This document shows positions 52,601 to 58,923 of a stretch of 64,000 nucleotides of DNA, one piece after another. The translations under genes and the position numbers were made by a program. Origin of the DNA: Clusia tigrina (lineage: Eukaryota > Arthropoda > Insecta > Diptera > Clusiidae); assembly GCA_920105625.2 (NCBI GenBank), contig OV050032.1:7160129-7224128 (forward strand). Reading direction: 5' to 3'. Position 1 is the stretch's first letter; the number at the start of each line of letters is the position of its first letter. The notes below the pieces were generated by a model. It had not been told where the DNA came from and searched no databases. It worked only from the letters and a program-made list of their open reading frames with translations.

Positions 52601-53970
52601 CATTTCTCCAGCAGACCTCCAATGGTATTGGATGATAGTCTACATAAGGGTCCAGAGCCGTTGAAAGAAAAGACCGCAGCCTTTCTAGCTAAGCTATCAG
52701 CCTTCTCATTTCCTTGCGACGGGGTTAAGTCTTTATTTTTTGACAATTTTTGTGGACAGGTGGTTAGCGCATTTTCTAGGAGCTGCAGTGCAGCCTGACT
52801 GTCACTGCAGAGTCGAATCTCCTTACCGCTCTCCATTTCTTCTCAATTACCCATTCCGCCAGCTTCAGTATAGCAAACACTTCCGATTGGAATTCCGTTA
52901 CCATACTTCCCATAGCCTACAAACATCTGACATTTTCATTCGGAAGCCAGCCAGCCCGAGTTCCCTTTTCGGTTTTGGAGCCGTCAGTGAATAAAGTTTT
53001 CGCCATGTTCCTAAAAGTACTTCTGGATCTCTCCAACATCCTCTTGATGGGAAGCTGACCTTATGCTTTCTTCCGAAGAGGTTCTGGGCATAAATTTATC
53101 CTTCGGTGTCAGCAACAACGGGTATTGCTCTGACAGCCTCTGGAACATCTCTCTATGCCTAAAGTTCTTGTCGTCGTGCTAATATCGAAATGAAATATTC
53201 GACATATCATCGATGAAAATACTCGACATATTATTTTCATCGCTTCCTGTTGAATCATAAGTTCCAGTGGTGGCAAGTTCAACAAGGCATTCAGAACGTC
53301 ACCAGATGTAGTGCTCATGACGCCCGTAATGCTCAAGCATACGCTTCTCTGCGGTCTGTTTAACCCCAAACATGTGGACTTAACCCCAGTTCTGAGCCAC
53401 CAGACTACAGCAGCATACAAAATTATTGGCCTGATCAGCCAAGTACACCATCTGATGGTGTACAGTCAAAATACACCATCTGGTTTCACACCCCAAGTTG
53501 TACCAAATCCTCTTCGGCTCTGCCCAAATACTTACCTTTTCGTTACACCACACCAACGAGTTTACATGCAATCGCGTTTAAAGGACTTAACTGACTTACT
53601 GTATATTCATCTCACTATCAGGACGAGGCTTAAAGGTCTGCTGTAAGGCAGCAATAAAACTAGAACTATTCGTTTATGGCAGTTGTATGTAACTTAACAA
53701 ATGGCTGACCCCTTTAAGGGGTGACAGCTCCCAACGAGTTCCTGGAACGTTTGTAGTGCTGCTGAGTTTATAAGTAGTGAGAGACGCATTCGTGTCGCAT
53801 ATGATAATAATAAATTTTTTTCTATATTACTTTCTTTAAATGATTATTTCAGCTCATCGCGGCATCATTTCACCCAGTGTCGTGGAGCACACCGCTCATG
53901 TGCAGGTTTCACAGGATGAAGGCGCAGTCTTGCTATGCGTTGCTCAGGGTTGTCCTTCGCCAGAGTACAG
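14634..53970 (+). CDS. Dscam2: Dscam2, 5' part of gene (exons 1-5; 3' end outside window)
   Basis: This is a homophilic Ig-superfamily receptor that mediates repulsion and tiling between neurites at the cell surface. Join 14634-14682, 46166-46498, 49933-50094, 50570-50716 and 53853-53970 gives 269 codons plus two bases. Internal exons 2-4 are all phase 1 in and out, and every junction has GT..AG. The protein starts with a signal peptide, then Ig1 (Cys53, Trp65, Cys109), Ig2 (Cys in ILRCVVP and FRCRSMH) and the start of Ig3 (VLLCVAQGCPSPEY). Stretches such as PGFVMEPPGRVEFSNSSGGW match Drosophila Dscam2 as I remember it, rather than Dscam1. The remaining Ig, fibronectin-III and transmembrane parts must lie beyond 64000. 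Intron 1 is 31.5 kb and contains a nested gene. Dscam3 or Dscam4 is a less likely alternative. Confidence 0.88.
15135..15552. repeat. 219-bp direct duplication, 2 copies
   Basis: AATTGGAGCGATCGGAAGAG begins at about 15135 and again at about 15354. Both copies continue in parallel to the AACTCCCACCA segment, with small indels and substitutions. No protein is recognised in it. Confidence 0.92.
15670..15862. repeat. ~92-bp direct duplication, 2 copies
   Basis: The segment GAAATTTCTATTCCATTACC and its surroundings occur twice, near 15688 and 15777. Both end in CATGAATCTT, and divergence is moderate. Confidence 0.85.
15863..17485. other. intronic DNA, nothing recognised
   Basis: AT-rich sequence without a credible coding frame, structural RNA or transposon protein. 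TACGAGTA occurs at 16639. Confidence 0.5.
17486..18060. repeat. 19-bp minisatellite, about 30 copies
   Basis: Imperfect units of ATGACTGTTTAATATCCAG run head to tail for about 570 bp. Variant positions (CCAG, CGAG, CCTG, TCCG) recur in patches, which suggests repeated local amplification. Confidence 0.95.
18061..19880. other. intronic DNA, nothing recognised
   Basis: No credible gene. Open frames are short and lack recognisable domains. TACGAGTA occurs at 19041. Confidence 0.5.
19881..20262. mobile_element. scrambled fragments of an R1-like retrotransposon C-terminus
   Basis: On the + strand, 19881-20069 encodes FNIVEDPLCPTCRVSEDAGH and then IIYACPRF, a CCHC zinc motif found after the RT of non-LTR elements. 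On the opposite strand, 20262-20102 encodes KWQRQWNETDKGRW, a motif that normally lies before this zinc motif in such proteins. The two parts are therefore inverted relative to each other, with a break near 20100. Confidence 0.5.
20268..20940 (-). mobile_element. 3' part of an RNase-H-type non-LTR retrotransposon
   Basis: The - strand encodes an RT C-terminal segment (ALKPLKKAMRINALRLVSAY near 20850) and a zinc-like C-terminus (CRSCMDEDEEESIAHLLCTC near 20510-20560), then FLGDYFLDSLGDISKKKISS. It ends at a TACC-repeat tail at about 20264-20285. The family is the same as 7720-9125. The RNase H itself has been lost between the two parts, and the CRSCMDEDEEE segment is present twice (20495-20560 and 20660-20720), so the copy is rearranged. 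Confidence 0.7.
20941..23118. other. intronic DNA, mostly unique-looking
   Basis: No exon or transposon protein was recognised. 21300-22600 has the look of native intron sequence. TACGAGTA occurs at 21830. Confidence 0.5.
23119..23331 (+). other. 70-codon ORF with a signal-peptide-like start
   Basis: The frame begins MQSLSPIPCQCRLVR, continues with a run of Leu and Val ending LLAWA, then a polar tail that ends FLRSGSIWEPY and a stop. A basic n-region, a hydrophobic core and a small-residue cleavage site make it look secreted. The Leu run comes from CTG repeats, a common source of false signal peptides. No family is recognised, and no donor of the right phase to join Dscam2 exon 2 is present. 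It may be a small secreted peptide or chance. Confidence 0.2.
23564..23850. repeat. 20-bp minisatellite, about 14 copies
   Basis: Units of GGTCATCCTTGGATAGTCGT alternate among three variants (CCTTGG, CTTTTG, CCTTCG) at the same position, with almost no other differences. The array is therefore young. Confidence 0.97.
24139..25515 (+). mobile_element. degenerate non-LTR retrotransposon RT (RTE-like)
   Basis: The + strand encodes much of a reverse transcriptase: QKQIDTHHLFVD, a stop, then KAAFDSP (motif A) near 24190-24230; SEFGIPTKLIWLCRMTLSNT; QGFRQGDP (motif B) near 24375; and LLAYAENIDIIG near 24690. In the last of these the catalytic YADD box has become YAEN. The C-terminal FGPVRVGDDYRIRMNHELYE and RWLGHVVRMDEETPAKKVF follow at 25130-25290. 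It ends with SSAVTR, a stop and a TAGG-type tail near 25500. The active-site change, stops, frameshifts and an internal 32-bp array show it is dead. The RTE assignment is from memory of the motifs. Confidence 0.75.
24379..24610. repeat. 32-bp minisatellite derived from the RT GFRQGDP motif, 7 copies
   Basis: GGTTTCAGACAAGGCGATCC starts at about 24379, 24411, 24443, 24475, 24507, 24539 and 24571. The unit encodes the motif-B block GFRQGDPPSC of the surrounding retrotransposon. Thirty-two is not a multiple of three, so the frame rotates from copy to copy and all frames stay open. Confidence 0.97.
25516..26671. other. intronic DNA, nothing recognised
   Basis: Two long overlapping + frames at 25715-26200 show no recognisable domain. 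A CTG/TGC repeat lies near 26370-26397. Confidence 0.45.
26672..27790 (-). mobile_element. 5'-truncated RNase-H-type non-LTR retrotransposon with CCTAA tail
   Basis: The - strand reads RNase H (SVFQAEVYAIEKAV near 27560, then ICVDSQAALKAIES near 27480, then LCWVPGHSNIEGNGLADDMP near 27340) and then a zinc-like C-terminus near 26980-27060 (CHDEEG, HHFLCQCP). The element ends at about 26672 in three CCTAA units (GGTTA on the + strand). The RNase H frame is still open for 120 codons, but the upstream RT is missing. Confidence 0.75.
28200..29160. mobile_element. composite of short repeated retroelement pieces
   Basis: A block around CGACCTAAAAGATCTTTTGTG and a following GTCCGATCTAATATATCC segment recurs near 28260, 28625 and 29040. 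Between two copies, 28733-29040 on the - strand encodes CRSCKDPQEKEIVVHFLCDC and then PALACLTLKYLG. This is the Cys-rich end of an RNase-H-type non-LTR element, with a TACC-type tail at 28733-28750. Confidence 0.55.
29161..32265. other. intronic DNA with simple repeats, no gene
   Basis: It contains a perfect 10-bp-stem palindrome at 29292-29315, a GT run near 30312-30330, CA and CAACAA tracts at 31200-31330, and an ACC run at about 31352-31381. The long frames in both directions at 31186-31718 are translations of these trinucleotide tracts. No splice-supported exon was seen. Confidence 0.5.
32266..32700. repeat. diverged ~100-bp repeat family, 2-3 partial copies
   Basis: Segments combining AGGTGAAGAGTGACAGAAAA, ATTCAGTACATTTA/ATTCAATACATTTA and GAGCGTTTGGCGACAGAACA recur near 32290-32400, 32540-32570 and 32590-32700. 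The origin is unknown. It could be a small non-autonomous element. Confidence 0.7.
32700..32890 (+). mobile_element. short Jockey-like RT fragment
   Basis: The + strand encodes VSVPQGSVLGPILYLLFTSDL, RT motif B of Jockey-type elements. After a frame change, FADGTDIL follows, corresponding to the FADD box with one Asp replaced. Nothing else of the element remains. Confidence 0.6.
33018..34673 (-). CDS. atlastin-like dynamin-family GTPase, single exon, P-loop Lys replaced
   Basis: A 551-aa intact frame resembles atlastin, the ER-membrane GTPase that fuses ER tubules. In order: a GB1/GBP-type GTPase domain with a P-loop GMCQTGRS (residues 50-57); switch Thr100 in NTVGI; DTQG (126-129); and the guanine-specifying RD in FLVRDW (197-198). 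A helical middle domain follows, with NHLHAQHLAAKQKALYYF. Two hydrophobic segments lie at about 425-447 and 455-472, then an amphipathic tail (ENFAGVIWRTALSRIFHSAG). Atlastins have GKS in the P-loop. Here it is GRS, which in related GTPases usually impairs nucleotide binding or hydrolysis. The gene has no intron and lies antisense inside Dscam2 intron 1, which suggests an old retrocopy. The frame is free of stops, so it is probably under selection. It may work as a testis-type paralogue or a dominant-negative form (inference). Confidence 0.88.
   Translation of the reverse strand: MAYMPESGEEIQIFIPMHRHQFWLNHHALNVLLANEDIEDHSVCIVSVVGMCQTGRSFLLNFFLRYLYAKYASGVRYNWIGTGDEPLTGFHWHKSSSQNTVGIVMWSDIFTYDYGNGDKVAIILLDTQGAPDNRSTECGFAKVFALSTLLSSVQVYNLSQNIEEHDLSHLKPLTEYGRFMMAQTGVKPFQRLEFLVRDWCYPYETPFGEEGGFQLLQRHFSAGTTPEQRALRQDIVSCFYELGCFLLPHPGPFVAYGEQFNGQVQQIPVTFIENLITFVPLLLAPENLVRKQINGQHLCVRDLIYYFHSYSASYQGDHLPSPMRVFMATAEANQLAAMKAATDHYRDTMNNAYDCTGTELEPNHLHAQHLAAKQKALYYFSIVPKVGGIDYTVRFGRQLDEQLDRMYVKYTKWNAKQGEFKGTRTVSVYLTLAVSGYIASTVCSLCNFPTLARTFDCVWILDMGALIFWLSSKCITHSLNAAWLENFAGVIWRTALSRIFHSAGQHFGFDELITRTFGTQAMNIPSGYYIDEYPLVSRSFTDEGGTFSNSA
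34674..36601. other. upstream of the atlastin-like gene; no further gene seen
   Basis: A CA run lies at about 35323-35355. Overlapping frames at 35126-35949 on both strands show no recognisable domain. The promoter of the - strand atlastin-like gene should lie just above 34673, but no core element could be fixed. Confidence 0.45.
36602..36910 (-). mobile_element. 3'-end fragment of the 47-53 kb retroelement family
   Basis: It starts with a TAGATAGATAGATATATTTA tail, then CCTGAAAGATCTATTGTGAT and GAGGATAGTCTCATCTATAA, the same 3' UTR as at 47474-47830 and 52107-52230. A decayed C-terminal coding stretch follows. Confidence 0.65.
37138..38354 (+). mobile_element. mariner DNA transposon, near complete, inactivated
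   Basis: The element lies between TA dinucleotides (37138-37139 and 38353-38354). It has imperfect inverted ends, CGAGGGGTAC and, read inwards from the other end, CGAAGGGTAC. The length of about 1.2 kb is usual for mariner. The transposase reads from about 37311: an N-terminal helix-turn-helix region (SKTTVYRWYSEF), then the DD34D residues in TGDES, LHHDNASSH and SPDLAPND. It is broken by a TGA in place of the Trp codon after TGDES (37737-37739) and by a frameshift near 38025. With so few lesions it looks recently dead. The subfamily is not assigned. Confidence 0.9.
38557..38616. repeat. 20-bp tandem repeat, 3 copies
   Basis: CGAATAGGATAAGTAATCTC is repeated at 38557, 38577 and 38597 with one substitution. 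Confidence 0.95.
38617..40483. other. intronic DNA with CA/GT and TA microsatellites
   Basis: Dinucleotide tracts lie at 39024-39080, 39140-39175, 39680-39730 and 40151-40208. Open frames are Thr/His-rich translations of these. TACTCGTA occurs at 39266 and 39286. Confidence 0.5.
40484..40802. repeat. 167-bp direct duplication, 2 copies
   Basis: GAGCGCCACTGGACAGTTC starts at 40488 and 40655. The copies continue in parallel through CCACTTCAGTGCGGA and CCCTGTTGTGGACATCCAGT. Confidence 0.92.
41395..43589 (-). mobile_element. 5'-truncated Jockey-like non-LTR retrotransposon with target-site duplication
   Basis: On the - strand an almost complete ORF2 RT is present. It includes KAAIDKLNIKKAPGYDLITG, SYRPISLLPIASKLMETLFL, FLDISQAFDRVWHDGL (motif A), SSAGVPQGSVMGPILYLL (motif B) and TFADDTAVLA (the FADD catalytic box), then a thumb region. 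The 476-codon frame 41541-42971 continues upstream in the same frame to 43307 past a TAA near 43065, then through a frameshift near 43260. The endonuclease is missing, so the 5' end is truncated. A poly-A tail (T run at 41405-41420 on +) and a 10-bp duplication GGATAAATAG at 41395-41404 and 43580-43589 mark both ends. The RT active site is intact, but stop and frameshift make it inactive. Confidence 0.92.
43625..44090. repeat. 17-bp minisatellite of copy A, about 27 copies
   Basis: Units like GGCAGAGTAAGAAACAA run head to tail with common variants (AACAAAC, GATTAAGA, TATGCAAC). The Leu/Cys/Ser-rich - strand frames here are translations of the array. Confidence 0.95.
44216..46165. other. end of Dscam2 intron 1, no further gene
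   Basis: It contains TA/CTATATA tracts at 45130-45215, and CAGCAA/TGTTGT trinucleotide tracts at 45400-45440 and 45600-45840. A T-rich TTTGTG tract at 45970-46040 precedes the exon 2 acceptor. TACTCGTA occurs at 44823 and 45194. Hydrophobic frames through the trinucleotide tracts are not genes. Confidence 0.5.
46166..46498 (+). CDS. Dscam2: Dscam2 exon 2 (Ig1)
   Basis: Acceptor CATTGCAG at 46165 and donor GTAAGT at 46499; 333 nt, phase 1 at both ends. It encodes protein residues 17-127, almost the whole first Ig domain: Cys53 in WLDCSASG, Trp65 in TIDWVH and Cys109 in YRCVASN. N-glycosylation sequons are NSS (45-47) and NGT (85-87). Residues EPPGRVEFSNSSGGWLDC are distinctive for Dscam2 as remembered from Drosophila. 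A GT microsatellite lies 100 bp after the donor. Confidence 0.93.
46603..46634. repeat. (GT)n microsatellite
   Basis: About 16 GT units in the intron shortly after Dscam2 exon 2. Confidence 0.95.
46635..47473. other. Dscam2 intron 2, first part, nothing recognised
   Basis: No gene or transposon protein was recognised between the GT run and the retroelement 3' end near 47474. Confidence 0.5.
47474..47830. repeat. ~94-bp tandem repeat made from a retroelement 3' UTR, about 4 copies
   Basis: AAGATCTATTGTGATGCCCC recurs near 47478, 47572, 47665 and 47759. Copies are almost identical, and each ends TACAGTGCTTCTGTCAG. Single copies of the same segment end the relatives at 36602 and 52107. Confidence 0.93.
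47474..48900 (-). mobile_element. RNase-H-type non-LTR retrotransposon, degenerate, in Dscam2 intron 2
   Basis: The - strand encodes an RNase H piece (SVFQAEIRNIERCAQI near 48620, then IPSDSQAALKSLSSPLV near 48540) and the C-terminal segment GHCRLNYHMNKLGLSSDAIC with RFCGESDETSVHLITDC at 47810-48091. The 3' UTR is present as about four tandem copies (47474-47830). Frames are broken by stops. The closest relative in the window is 52107-53590. Confidence 0.75.
48901..49932. other. rest of Dscam2 intron 2, nothing recognised
   Basis: No credible gene. TACTCGTA occurs at 49304 and 49890. Confidence 0.5.
49933..50094 (+). CDS. Dscam2: Dscam2 exon 3 (first half of Ig2)
   Basis: Acceptor TTTTGCAG at 49932 and donor GTAATG at 50095; 162 nt, phase 1 at both ends. 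It encodes VVAQAYKVDVEVLSASRGC, then TAILRCVVPTFVKELVRVVS and WVHEPAIYIYPSLQG, holding the first Ig2 Cys and the following Trp. The match to Drosophila Dscam2 is near perfect from memory. Confidence 0.93.
50570..50716 (+). CDS. Dscam2: Dscam2 exon 4 (second half of Ig2)
   Basis: Acceptor ATTTCAG at 50569 and donor GTAAGT at 50717; 147 nt, phase 1 at both ends. It encodes DGKFHLLPTGELLIHNLQES, then DESQSFRCRSMHRLTRQVVV and SSPTRLRIN, completing Ig2 with the second Cys in FRCRSMH. The intron before it is only 475 bp. Confidence 0.93.
50717..51289. other. start of Dscam2 intron 4, nothing recognised
   Basis: A GT run lies near 50838-50862. No coding or transposon sequence was recognised. Confidence 0.5.
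51290..52085 (-). mobile_element. degenerate non-LTR retrotransposon C-terminal fragment
   Basis: On the - strand, IWVPGHCGGRWNEIAGEPAN near 52030 is the RNase H His block, followed by FLTEEEQDLRSLVEVITGR near 51680-51730. A piece with GATCGAAGATCCTGTTCTTC is duplicated (near 51619 and 51708). Many stops. Confidence 0.55.
52107..53590 (-). mobile_element. RNase-H-type non-LTR retrotransposon, degenerate, in Dscam2 intron 4
   Basis: The - strand gives an RT end (TYAAVVWWLRTG-like near 53410, then SITGVMSTTSGDVLNALLNL near 53320), an RNase H piece (IRLCSDSQAALQLLENAL near 52800) and the C-terminal GHCRLNYLMNKLGISSDAIC with RFCGESDETSLHLITDC at 52207-52494. It ends in a TAGATAGATATATAGATTTA tail at about 52107. 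It belongs to the same family as 47474-48900. Confidence 0.75.
53853..53970 (+). CDS. Dscam2: Dscam2 exon 5 (start of Ig3)
   Basis: Acceptor ATTATTTCAG at 53852 and donor GTAAGT at 53971; 118 nt, entering in phase 1 and leaving in phase 2. It encodes SHRGIISPSVVEHTAHVQVS, then QDEGAVLLCVAQGCPSPEY, the start of Ig3 with its first Cys. The next exon should begin with the conserved Trp. It is not found before 64000. Confidence 0.92.
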
Positions 53971-55139
53971 GTAAGTCTCCACTGAGTTCAGCTCAGATTC
54001 AACCGAGTTTGAATAAGTATTACTTAGTAAATGCGAGTCCGCAATCCCCACTCAAGTGTTCTATACATTTATTGTTGGTAGCAATTGCTATTTCCGTGTT
54101 AAATACACCAGCGTGGAAGTTCGGTGGGATCACCACAGTTTCACGCTGCTTAATTAGAGATTTTTTGGTTTCAGTTTTCAGCGAACATTGGTAAAACTGT
54201 TCACGGGTGTTTTGGTACCGCTCTTATAGTTCGTACAATGTCACAGTAGGCGCGAAGTGTTTTTACAATTGGCAAGTTCAAGTCAATAACATTGAATGGA
54301 TCAGTTGAGGAGTAAAATCGCCAAGGAAACATTTCCACGCCTCCACCTCTTTAACTGAATATTAAACGAAGCTCTTGAATTTTAATTTATTTTGGTGTTT
54401 GAAACTTAATTTCTTGAATTCTTCGTTTATAACCACCGATGGAGCATCGAATTCAAACACACAGATAGCTTAAGCGTTAAACTCTCTCCACAAAGAGCTT
54501 GGCTAGCCATGTGTAAAAAGAAGGACGATGCTGCAGTGTGGTATATAACACTCATGCGGATGGCTCATCATGCAAATTGCAACTGAAATATGGAATATGA
54601 TTAAAGTCAGTGAACTGAAATTGCAGGCATTCGCACGAAAACCACTGAGTAGAGTTTCAGGTGCAGTGCTGAATACTGAAAATAGCATATACCGAATCAG
54701 GTACAGTGACCCAAGCCTGGCAGTGGTTGGACATTGTGTGCATGGCAGAACACATCAACTTCCTGCCAATAAACTGGACTCTTTCAATATAACGAATAAA
54801 CTCAATTCTATTTACTAGAATAATCCAAACGAGGATAGAAAGAGAAGATGTTACCCTGAAGGGATGTTAATGTACTGGTGTGATGTACTGGTGGAATCCA
54901 GAGGTGGAGAGTATTAGCAGGAAATCTCGTTAACACTGGACAGAGCAACTGAAGGCGGTCAAATTCCACCAAACAGGACGAAAACTAGTTTATCAAATAT
55001 TGTTGTTCCAGTGTTCAGTTTAACAAAATATACTGAAAAGGAAGAAAATAACTTTATAACCACGTTCTCCGTCTGCACAGTGACACAGATAAATTGTTGC
55101 TACTTGGAGTGTTCAGGGGAAATTTAACATATCACGAAC
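53971..55139. other. Dscam2 intron 5, first part, nothing recognised
   Basis: No gene or transposon protein was recognised. Confidence 0.5.
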
Positions 55140-55775
55140 TTTTCGGGGCGGTAAAGCTCAACCATTCCAGGGTTCCTCAACAGAATAAACACTTCTTGGT
55201 TCACAGTAGTCCTCTGGTTTAGTCCAACTTGATTAGATACTTTAGACGTTTGTTACTCCACTGTGGACGTTTGTTACTCTGCCTTATTTCTTACTCTGCC
55301 TTCTTTCTTACTCTGCCTTGTTTCTGACTCTGCCTTGTTTGTTGCTCTGTCTTGTTTCTTACTCTGCTTTGCTTGTTACTCTGCTTTGTTTCTTACTCTG
55401 CCTTGTTTCTTACTCTGCCTTCTTTCTTACTCTGCCTTGTTTCTTACTCTGCCTTGTTTCTGACTCTGCCTTGTTTCTTACTCTGCCTTCTTTCTTACTC
55501 TGCCTTGTTGCTTACTCTGCCTTGTATCTTATTCTGCCTTCTTTCTCACTCTGCCTTGTATCTTACTCTGCCTTATGAAATATTCTCAATCACTATTTAA
55601 CCCACTGAAAGTTTCACGTGATTGAGAATTGGTTTCATACAAACGAAAGAAACAAACGAATCAAAATCTGATTCGCCTACTTTGATTCATTATTTTTTTG
55701 AATAAGCAAAATTGTGTGTGAGTGAAATTTGTCAGTTGAAGTCGAAAATTGCCAGACGAATTTCATCTTCACAAG
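55140..55775. repeat. interspersed repeat copy B, inverted relative to copy A
   Basis: Read on the - strand it follows copy A from GTTGGACTAAACCAGAG through the 17-bp array to GGCGAATCAGATTTTGATTC and GTGAAGATGAAATTCGTC. It carries the unoccupied site GGGTTAAATAGTGATTGAG where copy A has the Jockey-like insertion. The minisatellite part (55263-55580, TTTCTTACTCTGCCTTG) has about 18 units. Confidence 0.88.
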
Positions 55776-55917
55776 GGATAACAACACCCCAACAAATACA
55801 CTCCTCCATTGGAGTGATTTCACAAGACCATTTGCCAATCTCCGTTGTACAATGACTACCCAACGGCTTGTAATGCAGCTGGAGCAACCGTATAATTCAC
55901 AATTAATGCATTTAAAT

Positions 55918-56171
<254 letters not shown>

Positions 56172-57226
56172 TGTGTGTGTGAACGTAATAGGGTTTTTAA
56201 CGCTTGACAATGCCAACGTCAATCACATTGTACGACACACCAGATTACATTACACGGAGCTGCCGGAGAAGAAGGTAGCCACACCATCGCAGTGAAGTCG
56301 CTTAATTGTCAATTGAATGGAGTTGAAAGGAGTGCCAGCGGAACTGGTTGTTTGCCATGGAAACGCTCCCGCAGTTTACTTGCCGCACCCACCGTAAACT
56401 CATTATTCAACTAAACGTATATGAAGCGTGTGATATGTTCTTTTATTGTTGCCGAGGTGAGGAACTCTAACCCAACTAAACCAACTTGCACCAGCTTTGC
56501 TTCAAGCCCGTGGGTTCAGCGTGAGATGTGCATGTGTGCGAGTCTCATTGAAGTATGAGCTGCTACTTTGAGCTTAGTTTATTTGTCCTCCTCCGTGTAG
56601 CCAAAGTGCATTGCTCTATCGAGATTAATAAAATTTACTCGAAAGTTCCAACTTCAACTTCTTCGCCATTGACTTCATTACTGGTTTGGTTCTTGATTTT
56701 TCGGTTGGTGCTCCCTGGGAAGCACCGACATAGTCAGAGCATTGTTCTATTCCACACAAAAGGCGAAGACATGCAACTTTGGCCGTGCTCAATGCCGTTG
56801 GTGGTGCCTTTTGTGCCTTTTGTACTTTGCTAAGTGCAAGTAAGTGTGCGTGCTTGGAATTTGCGGTGAAAGTGTAACCCCCAATCTCTGGCAACTGCGG
56901 GTCGGGTGCTCCCCCAGCCAGCTACTTAACAAGCGAAAATATATTAAAATGCGTTTCGTTGCGCATTTGGCAGTTCGTAATTCCAGCAAGTAAATTACAT
57001 TTTTACTTTATGTTCGTACTTACGTTGCGCTCGCCTGGGACACAGAATCTTCGCGGCTCGAGTGAGTGAGCAAGTTGGTGCTGCTGCGACTGTCGCTGGG
57101 ACGCCACACACATGCAACACTGTTGACGGTCATAAAACAGCGTCTGCAACTGAAATTATTACTATTTCTTTCATTTTTTCGTGTTGCTTTTGTTGCGGCA
57201 TTTTTTCCAATTGTGTGCGCTGCCAG

Positions 57227-57423
57227 TGAAGCGTACAAAAGCTGTAATTGTCCTGCGGTTTCTGGTCGCACAACACAAGCGAAACAGCAACAGCAACAGC
57301 AACGGCAACAGCAGCGATGGCAGCAGCTCGCTGATCCCCTAGATGAACACATGTCCGCATTCGGAATGCAATGGTCGCTGTGGCAGCAGGAGCAGCAGCA
57401 GGAGCAGCGTAGCGGAGTCAGTG
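57227..57423 (+). other. possible cassette exon of Dscam2, unproven
   Basis: A 197-nt open segment has an acceptor-like GTGCGCTGCCAG before it and a strong donor GTAAGT after it. It continues the reading frame left by Dscam2 exon 5 (phase 2). It would encode EAYKSCNCPAVSGRTTQAK, a Gln-rich stretch and ADPLDEHMSAFGMQWSLWQQ. It would replace the conserved Trp after PEY, and 197 is not a multiple of three, so inclusion would shift the frame of the next known exon. It may be a frame-breaking alternative exon or chance. Confidence 0.2.
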
Positions 57424-58923
57424 GTAAGTGTGGTGTGTGAGCGTGTGCAACCCTTGGCCATAATTTACGCCACTTGAAATTACATTACGAAATCTTTGTG
57501 CGTTGTGTTTTGGCACTTACAGCATTGCTGCCGTTGCCGATGCTGGTTTTTAGTTCTTATTGTTGTTGCCGTTATTACTGCCGCTGTAGTTGTATTACAA
57601 GTCTACATGTGTGCGCGTTAATATTATTGCTGTGTCCCTTTGTGTCTGGAGTCCAATTCCGCGTGTTATGGCTCGCTGCGCACTGTCCCACGTACGCGCA
57701 CTGCCCAATCTTTTTCCTCCTGAGCGTCCTGAACGTCCTCAACACTCTTCACTTCATCCACGTCGTCAGCGTCAACGTCAGTGCCAAAGTCGGAGTGAAC
57801 GTCGACATGAGCCTGGCTCTTGCACGTTCCTGGCATTCAAAGATACGCCGGCTTAAGCAGCTTTGCAGTGACATTGACTGGTGGTGGGTGTGACCAGCGA
57901 CAAAAATATTATTTGGTTATTTATAACGCGAGTTACGCTAGCGAAACATTCTTGCCGCAGTTGTTATCCTTTCTTGCGAGCATTTCGCACTGCCGCCTGT
58001 GCAGCTCCGCGCTCCCCTGCCGCGCTTGTTTGTTCGTTCATGCGCCGCCTCAGCCATTTGCTGCATTGGCGACTGGGTGTGAATTAAATTTTATGATGTT
58101 TCCTTTTTCCGGGCAGAAGCAGCACGGGCGACTTGCTGTGGTTGTGACCGGCGCTACTGCTGCGACGTCCATAAAGCGCAAATGTTTTTTATGGCTTTAT
58201 GTGCGGCATTTTATTGTTTTATTAAAATTAGTGTGACAAATGTTCCGTTTTCCTCCTATCGACACAGCGGTTGAGCGGCTGTGATTCGTTTGCCTGTGTC
58301 CTCTCTCAGGCTCGCACTCACACCCACGCACGCCCATCGCACATCCGTCGCTTACTTTCAATTTAATTTCGTGCTGCGGTTAAGGCATTGATAGACATGT
58401 GACTGGAAACCGCAGCGAAAATGCCTGTATCAATAACATTGGGGATCAGGGGAAATTGCGAAAAGTAAAACAAAGCAAACAACACCGATGAAGGCGTTAT
58501 TGCTGTAACGCAAATCGATTTTGAGTCGCTACTTTGTTAGAGTACACAATGGAGTAAATGTTGGAATATCTGCGGTAAACTTCCATTGGTCTCACCCAAA
58601 AACGGTTTGATTTGATTCCACTGAAATTATTGTACTTTGATATCGAACTTCACAGTTGCTTTGGAGGCTCCAACATTCGCTTACTTACTCACTTCGGTGG
58701 AGCAGTACCACCGGAGCTCACCAGTTGGCCATGCTTGTAGAAACAACAGAGCACATTTGGAGAACTTCAGCAGCTTATACGAACTTTGCCCACCAACTTG
58801 AGCAGTTCTGAAGGCACCAGCGACTTTCATTCATTTTAGCTGTGATGCCACGTCATATTTTTCTCCCGGGAAAGTTATTTGGCCTCCAGAGTTACTTGTG
58901 CCGTTCCATACGTTGCGCTACGG

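Noticed and set aside
57474..58236. overlapping hydrophobic + strand frames
   Set aside because: No recognisable domain. The overlapping phases are all open because of composition.
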